Assembly (NCBI GenBank): GCA_011682565.1
Contig: JAACEJ010000052.1
Location: forward strand, 1-11,123
Direction: 5' to 3'
Origin: Actinomycetota bacterium
GTDB taxonomy: Bacteria > Zhuqueibacterota > Zhuqueibacteria > Residuimicrobiales > Krinioviventaceae
DNA: 11,123 nt
Part shown: positions 6,139-11,123 of the stretch, piece by piece
Layout of the letters: every line of letters starts with the position of its first letter
Position numbering within the stretch: position 1 is the stretch's first letter
The notes under the pieces: model-generated
Databases searched by the model: none
Told to the model about the DNA's origin: nothing
What the model saw: the letters and a program-made list of their open reading frames with translations, nothing else
Position numbers and translations under genes: made by a program

Positions 6139-7674
6139 CTAAACCAGGCAATGTTGTTTCTGCAAATACCGTCCGAGTTCAACAAGATTCTTCCTCGCCA
6201 ACTCATTACCCGGCTCCATCTCCAGAACAGATTGATAACCCAATATGGCAGCTTGATAATTTCCCAGTTGAGCGCAGCAGGATGCAATATTATTCAGCAC
6301 ATCGAATCGCTGTGGCCTCTTTTGCAAATATTTTTCATAAAAATTTATCCCCAGGTGAAATTCTTTAATCCTCGTGCATAATTCACCTAAAACATGATAA
6401 ATATCAGGATCGATGTCGTCCCGACTGGCAATTTTAAGCAGATACTGTTTTGCAACATCAAAGCGATCCTGACGCACTGCAACAACTGCCATATTAACCA
6501 ATGCTCCAATATGTTCAGGATTCGTTTCCAGAACACGAGCAAATTCACGTGCCGCGGGTTGCGAATCATTCTCTTCCAAAAACAACGCGCCAAGCAAATA
6601 ATGTGCTTCAGAATATTCCGGCCTTATTTTTATTGCATTCTCCAGCGAATTTTGTGCTTCCATTTTATTTCCAAGCGATAAATAACATCCGGCAATATGT
6701 TTGTGTATCAGGTGCTCGCTGTTGAATACATCCAGTTTCAATTGTGTTAATGTGGGTTTTTGGCGCAGCTTTTCAAGAATAGCCAGCGCCTTTTTAAATT
6801 CAGAAATAGCTGCGCCATACCTGCTCATCCCCATTCGCATGCAGCCCATCACATAATAAATGTCCAAATAGTCGGGCATTTTTTCAATCGCATTCAGACA
6901 GTACTTTTCAGCGCGCTGGTAAAGGCCCTTTTGATAAGCGCAACTCGCTGCATCATAAGCAATCATCACGTAAGCAGCAATATCCTGGTCGTAAGGAATT
7001 CGGTCGATAAGGGCATCCGCTTCCTGCATCACGAGGTCGTATTTTTTTTCATTTCTGTGAATACGAATGAGATTGTGCCACGCGAAAAGAAAATCAGGAT
7101 TTTCCTCCAGTTGCTTTTCCAGTAAACGAGCGCTGCGTTCGTTTTTCTTCGCCATCTGTTCCGGCATCAGGTTATAGCCATAGTGATAAATTCTGATTTC
7201 AGCAGTAACCGATTTGCCGGTGAATTCCAATTGATTGTGAACGATACCTTTATAATGCGCCGAACCGTGACGGTACAATCTTGGGAAATAATGCTTCGAA
7301 ATTCCTCCTCCGGGCAAATCATTCAGGATCGGCATAAAAACTGCATTCGTTTGCGGATCGGAAATTACTTTATTGAGCAAAGGGATATCTTTTCTTTCCA
7401 GCTTTTCATCGGCGTCCAGTTGCAAAACCCAATCTCCGCTCACAAACTGCAGGCTGAAATTTCTTGCTTCGCTAAAGCTGTTTTGCCATTGGTGAAAATA
7501 GACTTTTGCTCCGAATTCTCCGGCAATTTCCACAGTTCGATCTGTTGAACCGGTATCGACAATGATCATTTCGTCAACGAATTCGTGAATGCTTTCCAGA
7601 CATTGACCGAGAAAATGCTCTTCATTTTTCACAATCATGCACAACGAAATAGTGGGTTCAGACTTGTCAGCCAT
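6139..7674 (-). CDS. Family 2 glycosyltransferase with C-terminal TPR repeats
   Basis: The N-terminal domain (about 8-190) is a GT-A fold family 2 glycosyltransferase: LCMIVKNEE at 11-19, IIVDTGSTDRT at 37-47 (nucleotide-sugar binding Asp) and the metal-binding DXD-type LQLDADE at 84-90, then RLYR and HNQ near 132-148. From about 190 to 505 come degenerate then clear TPR helices, for example SEAHYLLGALFLEENDSQPA and VLNNIASCCAQLGNYQAA. The 511-residue protein has no signal peptide or membrane segment, so it acts in the cytoplasm. It is a paralogue of the gene 8 bases upstream, with a long shared N-terminus. TPR domains can hold protein substrates, as in the TPR-bearing flagellin glycosyltransferase FlmG of Caulobacter. 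With flagellin next downstream, flagellin O-glycosylation is the favoured inference; donor sugar and acceptor cannot be read. ATG 7674 has AGGT 8 bases upstream. Confidence 0.88.
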   Translation of the reverse strand: MADKSEPTISLCMIVKNEEHFLGQCLESIHEFVDEMIIVDTGSTDRTVEIAGEFGAKVYFHQWQNSFSEARNFSLQFVSGDWVLQLDADEKLERKDIPLLNKVISDPQTNAVFMPILNDLPGGGISKHYFPRLYRHGSAHYKGIVHNQLEFTGKSVTAEIRIYHYGYNLMPEQMAKKNERSARLLEKQLEENPDFLFAWHNLIRIHRNEKKYDLVMQEADALIDRIPYDQDIAAYVMIAYDAASCAYQKGLYQRAEKYCLNAIEKMPDYLDIYYVMGCMRMGMSRYGAAISEFKKALAILEKLRQKPTLTQLKLDVFNSEHLIHKHIAGCYLSLGNKMEAQNSLENAIKIRPEYSEAHYLLGALFLEENDSQPAAREFARVLETNPEHIGALVNMAVVAVRQDRFDVAKQYLLKIASRDDIDPDIYHVLGELCTRIKEFHLGINFYEKYLQKRPQRFDVLNNIASCCAQLGNYQAAILGYQSVLEMEPGNELARKNLVELGRYLQKQHCLV

Positions 7675-7682
7675 TATTTTAC

Positions 7683-9440
7683 CTATGCAGATATTTTTTG
7701 CAAGTATTCCAAGCTTTGAATTGTAGGTTGATAAGAGGGATTAATGTTCAAAACAGCATTATAGCCGATGCGTGCAGAATCGAAATTTCCCGTTTGCGCA
7801 TAGCACGATGCCAGATTATGCAATGCCTTGATATCCTGCGGTTTGCGGTAAAGATATTTTTCATAAAACGAAATTGCCGACTCGTATAAATGATGAGCAC
7901 AACAAAGCTCTCCGGTTTCACTGAAAATGTCATAGTCTTCCGGTTCGGATGCAAGCATGGAGACCAACTCTTTTTTCACTTCTTTACCGTTTTTGAAAAG
8001 CAAAAGTACGTGCAGCCTGTTTAACCTGGCACCCAGATGGTTCGGGTTGATTTGTAAACAACGGTTAAAATTTAAAAGAGCCTCGGCGGTTTCACCGCGC
8101 AAAAGGAGCAACTGGCCGTTAGCATTCCAGACGTCAGGGGAATTTTCATCAAGCTGCAATGATTGCTGCAAGTATTTTTGTGCCTGACTGAAATCTCCCT
8201 GCTGCTGGAGCAAAAGGCCCAGTTTGTAGAAAACAAATCCATCAGCACTATTTTCCGAGACCGACCTTTCAAGTACTTGTGTTGCTTTTGCCAAATCATT
8301 CTGTTCAATATAGCAAAGAGCCAGAGCTTTATACGAAGACAGGCGGTCGGGGCCGGCAACAATAGCTTTTTCGAGATTCTTAACGGCAAAATCGTATTGT
8401 CCCATATATTTATAGCACTTGCCAATATTTTCCAAAACGACAGCGTCCAGCGAATAGGTATCGACGCTCATTACGAGATCGATTGGTTTTCCGTCTGTTT
8501 TTTGTTTTGCTTTCAACCATTTCTGATAATAGATAATCGCATTTTTATACGCGTCAGTGGACACATAAGCGCCGGCCATAGCGAATAACAAGTCCATATT
8601 TAGCGGATCAACTTTAAGCGCTTCCGAACAAAGAGGAAAAACTTTATGAGCACGTTGTGCGAGGAGCATGCTGTGGCAGACATCATTGACGATCATGAGG
8701 TAATAGCCAATACGCGAACGCACATTTGGCATTTGCAACGCCGCCAGGCCCTGAGAAATTGCACGGTCATATTCTTGTTTGTTACGATAAACTCTGACAA
8801 GATTAAACCGGTAAAAAACATTAGCAGGTTCTTCCTCGATTTGCCCGAGCAAAAGTTTCTCTGTTCGTTCATATTTGGCAGCCATTTTTTCAGGAGGAAG
8901 ATTATAACCATGATGATATATTCGAATGTCTCGCATCCCCACTGCTCCCGGAACGACAATTTGGTTATGCACCCGCCCTTCATAATGCGCCATCTTTGTC
9001 CGGTACAACCGTCGGTAATAAAATTTAGAAACAATGCCTTCCGGTAAATCATTAAAAATTGTCACGCAGATACTGTTAAATTGCTTCTCATAAAGTGCCT
9101 GGCGTAACAATGGAATATCCGCCGGCTCCAACTCCTCGTCTGCATCCAGTTGCAGCGCCCACTCTGTTTTAACATATTTAAGCGCCTGATTGCGAGCTTT
9201 GCTGAAACTGTCCTGCCACGGATGATGGTAAACTTTAGCACCAAAGCTTTTGCAAATCTCCACCGTTCGGTCTGTTGATCCGGTATCAACAATAACAATA
9301 TCATCCACCGCATCCTTTACACTTTGCAAACAATGTGCGATATGTTCTTCCTCGTTCTTAACAATCATGCAAAGTGTCAGGGTCGCATTATTTAATTCTT
9401 TTTTCGCTTTCTTTTCCCAAGTGATTTTATTTCTGCTCAT
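7683..9440 (-). CDS. Family 2 glycosyltransferase with a longer TPR array
   Basis: This 585-residue paralogue of the next gene has the same design. A basic leader of about 20 residues precedes the GT2 domain: LCMIVKNEEE (23-32), IVIVDTGSTDRT (48-59), LQLDADEELE (96-105), RRLYR and VHNQ further on. The rest, from about 200, is a TPR superhelix with clear units such as FYKLGLLLQQQGDFSQAQKY, VWNANGQLLLLRGETAEAL and LHNLASCYAQTGNFDSA. It is about 74 residues longer than its neighbour, partly from more repeat sequence. Around VDTGSTDRT the two genes differ only by synonymous changes over 36 bases (5 differences), showing an old tandem duplication under selection. ATG 9440 follows AAGGAAG closely. 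It lies 30 bases after the methyltransferase and 8 before the next gene, so the three are probably co-transcribed. A role in flagellin glycosylation is inferred from context. Confidence 0.88.
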   Translation of the reverse strand: MSRNKITWEKKAKKELNNATLTLCMIVKNEEEHIAHCLQSVKDAVDDIVIVDTGSTDRTVEICKSFGAKVYHHPWQDSFSKARNQALKYVKTEWALQLDADEELEPADIPLLRQALYEKQFNSICVTIFNDLPEGIVSKFYYRRLYRTKMAHYEGRVHNQIVVPGAVGMRDIRIYHHGYNLPPEKMAAKYERTEKLLLGQIEEEPANVFYRFNLVRVYRNKQEYDRAISQGLAALQMPNVRSRIGYYLMIVNDVCHSMLLAQRAHKVFPLCSEALKVDPLNMDLLFAMAGAYVSTDAYKNAIIYYQKWLKAKQKTDGKPIDLVMSVDTYSLDAVVLENIGKCYKYMGQYDFAVKNLEKAIVAGPDRLSSYKALALCYIEQNDLAKATQVLERSVSENSADGFVFYKLGLLLQQQGDFSQAQKYLQQSLQLDENSPDVWNANGQLLLLRGETAEALLNFNRCLQINPNHLGARLNRLHVLLLFKNGKEVKKELVSMLASEPEDYDIFSETGELCCAHHLYESAISFYEKYLYRKPQDIKALHNLASCYAQTGNFDSARIGYNAVLNINPSYQPTIQSLEYLQKISA

Positions 9441-9470
9441 TCTTCCTTGCTCTCAATAAAAAGTAAGCTA

Positions 9471-10250
9471 CTACATTGAGGCTTTTCGTGCAAAAACAAT
9501 GGCAACAGTCCGTAAACCATTTTTCGTAAAGTTGAGTTGGACATTAAAACGTTCAACATCGTACCCGGTACACGCAACAAGTCCGGCAAGAGTATGATCA
9601 GGATAGCAGCGAAGGTGAGTACCTTCTTCATACCATCTTTTCACCGGTGAGTCCTGGGGGGTGGTGATAATGAGGACTCCATTCTCTGCAGTATGATCAT
9701 AGCAGCGTTGCAAAAACGCAAAGTCATTGTACAAATGTTCTATCACCTCACCGGCATAGATGACATCGAATTCTCCATCAACAAAGTCTTCATTTAAATT
9801 AGCGGCCAAAAGTTTAAGGCCATCCACAGGTTTAATCTCCTGAATAATTTCCGGCAGATCGATCGCCGTTACATCCTGAACACCCAATTCAATAGCTTTT
9901 TTTGCTACATTTGCGTCACAACAACCGACATCCAGAAAGCGCGTTGCGTCTAATGGCCGGGAGAGCAGATGATCGAATAAGATACGAAATCGCGGCTGGT
10001 ATAAATAATTGCTCAAATCTGAATCTCTGGCCACAGGGGCGAATTTTTGTCCCTGATTTGTCTCCCACATTTTTCTTGAAAGCGCCCCAAAACCTGGTGA
10101 ATAGCCTGCCTCCGGATTGAAGACGATATTGGCCGTATCCTTTCGGCTTTCATTAAGCGTCAGCCGGTCATCAAATGTTATGAGAGCGTACTCTCTTTTA
10201 TCTTTGACTTTTGTAATATCCTCCGAACTTGTTATCAATTTAATAGCCAT
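9471..10250 (-). CDS. Class I SAM-dependent methyltransferase
   Basis: A 259-residue cytoplasmic methyltransferase of the Methyltransf_11/23 type. Motif I is FLDVGCCDANVA at 105-116, where SAM binds. The acidic end of the next strand is TAIDLPE (128-134). FDVIYAGEVIEHL at 161-173 is the characteristic motif around strand 4, followed by GVLIITTPQ (191-199) and THLRCYP (211-217). Residues 1-100 form an N-terminal extension with no domain I recognise. Enzymes of this group often methylate sugars or small molecules in glycan clusters; beside two glycosyltransferases, methylating a glycan or its precursor is plausible. The substrate cannot be read from sequence. The chosen ATG at 10250 has AGGAG 7 bases upstream; an in-frame ATG at 10295 would add 15 residues but lacks a good ribosome site. 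Confidence 0.87.
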   Translation of the reverse strand: MAIKLITSSEDITKVKDKREYALITFDDRLTLNESRKDTANIVFNPEAGYSPGFGALSRKMWETNQGQKFAPVARDSDLSNYLYQPRFRILFDHLLSRPLDATRFLDVGCCDANVAKKAIELGVQDVTAIDLPEIIQEIKPVDGLKLLAANLNEDFVDGEFDVIYAGEVIEHLYNDFAFLQRCYDHTAENGVLIITTPQDSPVKRWYEEGTHLRCYPDHTLAGLVACTGYDVERFNVQLNFTKNGLRTVAIVFARKASM

Positions 10251-10257
10251 CTTATTT

Positions 10258-10262
10258 CTCCT
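10258..10262 (-). promoter_or_regulatory. Ribosome binding site deciding the methyltransferase start
   Basis: AGGAG on the minus strand lies 7 bases before ATG 10250. It selects that start over the in-frame ATG at 10295. Confidence 0.75.
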
Positions 10263-10311
10263 GTACACATAATAGTTTTTTAAACGACAGTACATATCAA
10301 ATCAGGCAAAC

Positions 10312-10438
10312 CCCTCCGCGGATAAGATCTTTCGCATTCACCCGACACATCAAAATATGCAACGCATTTTCGCTGCGTAATTTGTTTATGCGTTACATAT
10401 ACTCTGTTCTTCCACTCTATATTCTCACCCGCGGAGGG
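10312..10438 (-). other. Nested inverted-repeat element, possible structured RNA or small mobile repeat
   Basis: Two nested inverted repeats dominate the gap between the radical SAM gene and the methyltransferase. The outer arms are a perfect 10-bp pair, CCCTCCGCGG with CCGCGGAGGG (10429-10438 and 10312-10321). Inside, ATATGTAACGCAT (10388-10400) pairs over 13 positions with ATGCGTTGCATAT (10355-10367). The single non-Watson-Crick position is G-U in a minus-strand RNA but A-C in a plus-strand RNA, so a transcript in the direction of the genes folds better. A competing small hairpin, ACGCA with TGCGT, lies in the inner loop. I recognise no known riboswitch or RNA family. A non-autonomous repeat is the main alternative: TTTTTAAA occurs on both sides (10277-10284 and 10443-10450). 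Confidence 0.5.
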
Positions 10439-10492
10439 CGGCTTTTTAAAATCGTAAGGCTCAGCAGCCATGAAATTGTATGTGTTATGTTA

Positions 10493-11123
10493 TCATTTGA
10501 TATTTTGTAAAACATCTCGCGAATCCAATGCTTTTTCCATTTCCATTTCAGAAAATACCGTTTCATTAATACGGTTAAAGCGGACATTGGGAAAATCACA
10601 TGGATTACAAAAACCATAATCCTCACAATAGTAATAGTCTTCCTTCAGATTCAGTTCACTCTTTAGCAAGTCGCCGACCGGGTTTGTTCTACTGTAAAGA
10701 TGATAATGACAATTGTACACCAGTCCGTCCGGAGCGATTAAAAATCTTCTTGTCTGGCAATAAATGGATGATTTTTGTCGGGCGGAAAATCCTTCCTTAT
10801 AAAGGCGCAAATCATAAATGCCGTGTTCCCTCGGATCGTTCGTTGCATAGGGATCATCCGGTGTCGGATAAAGTTTTCCCTTCCAGTAGCCCAAAAAAGT
10901 CTGTGGGCGCAAAGCCAAGCCATGACGGGCAAAAATCTCTTTGTATTTTTGATAATTGCTGTTCGGATGATCGACCATGGCAACCTGATCGACCCACAGT
11001 CCCAGTTCCCGCATCCGCTGCACGCGTGAGATATAGTCCTCCGCAGAGATGAAACCCGGATGGAATGAGGTGTTAAAACGAACCGAAGATTTTGTATGCA
11101 ACTTTTGCACAAATTCATCGACA
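10493..11123 (-). CDS. Radical SAM protein with SPASM-like C-terminus, 5' end beyond the window
   Basis: The frame is open to the right edge, so only the last 209 residues are visible and the N-terminal CxxxCxxC cluster site lies outside. SVRFNTSFHPGF followed by VQRMRELGLWVDQVAMVDHP is typical of the later strands and helices of a radical SAM barrel. The C-terminal part has five cysteines in SPASM/Twitch style: CQTRRFLIAPDGLVYNC (C-x15-C with the G-x-V-Y-x-C signature), then CEDYGFC (C-x5-C) running into CNPC (C-x2-C). These would bind an auxiliary iron-sulfur cluster. Such enzymes modify peptides or sugars by radical chemistry; the substrate is unknown. It lies 242 bases upstream of the methyltransferase, with the inverted-repeat element between, so membership of the same operon is uncertain. 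Confidence 0.8.
   Translation of the reverse strand, partial: VDEFVQKLHTKSSVRFNTSFHPGFISAEDYISRVQRMRELGLWVDQVAMVDHPNSNYQKYKEIFARHGLALRPQTFLGYWKGKLYPTPDDPYATNDPREHGIYDLRLYKEGFSARQKSSIYCQTRRFLIAPDGLVYNCHYHLYSRTNPVGDLLKSELNLKEDYYYCEDYGFCNPCDFPNVRFNRINETVFSEMEMEKALDSRDVLQNIK

Noticed and set aside
10458..10469. GGCT/AGCC hairpin after the radical SAM gene as a terminator
   Set aside because: Only four base pairs and the T run is interrupted (TTACGATTTT); too weak to call.
10280..10471. A 63-codon minus-strand reading frame between the radical SAM and methyltransferase genes
   Set aside because: It has no ribosome binding site, resembles no family I know, and lies across both inverted repeats, whose pairing constrains the bases better than a protein would.
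11108..11110. A GTG start for the radical SAM gene
   Set aside because: The frame continues open to the window edge with VDEF before it, and the remaining 205 residues would lack the catalytic cluster motif, so this is an internal codon.

Overview
All well-supported genes in this window lie on the minus strand, so transcription runs from position 11123 towards 1. The window is a flagellar filament locus with an adjoining protein-modification cassette and one metabolic gene. The base composition looks AT-leaning. The promoter before the aldolase gene fits both the sigma70 consensus and the TAnnTTTG type used in the Bacteroidota/FCB group. Together with FlaG, FlgM-like and FliT-like flagellar proteins, this suggests a motile Gram-negative-type bacterium, perhaps an FCB-related lineage such as Calditrichota. 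That placement is inference with low confidence.

Layout in transcription order. The 3' end of a radical SAM/SPASM-type gene (11123-10493) is followed by a 242-base gap holding a nested inverted-repeat element (10312-10438). Then come a class I SAM methyltransferase (10250-9471) and two tandem paralogues with an N-terminal family 2 glycosyltransferase domain and a long C-terminal TPR array (9440-7683 and 7674-6139). A 302-base intergenic region follows, with a close match to a sigma28 (FliA) promoter, a long leader, an orphan Shine-Dalgarno-like sequence, a hairpin with AAGGA in its loop and a strong ribosome binding site. Next is the flagellin gene (5836-4598) and a terminator-like hairpin. 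The filament-assembly operon is fliS (4524-4183), fliD (4155-2344), flaG (2315-1947), a FliT/FlgN-like chaperone (1939-1460) and a FlgM-like anti-sigma gene overlapping it by 4 bases (1463-1002). After a promoter (947-917) comes a class II fructose-bisphosphate aldolase that runs off the left edge.

How the genes probably work together. Flagellin is the filament subunit, FliS its export chaperone, FliD the filament cap, FlaG a filament-length-associated protein, and the FliT-like protein a probable chaperone for FliD or hook-filament junction proteins. FlgM would hold sigma28 inactive until the hook is complete. A sigma28 promoter before flagellin, with a FlgM homologue at the end of the same locus, forms a feedback pair. 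The TPR-glycosyltransferases and methyltransferase next to flagellin are best read as a flagellin glycosylation set, by analogy with other flagellin glycan islands; the sequence alone does not prove this. The leader before flagellin resembles a dual-site CsrA-repressed leader, as known for hag of Bacillus subtilis. The aldolase is a separate metabolic unit with its own promoter.
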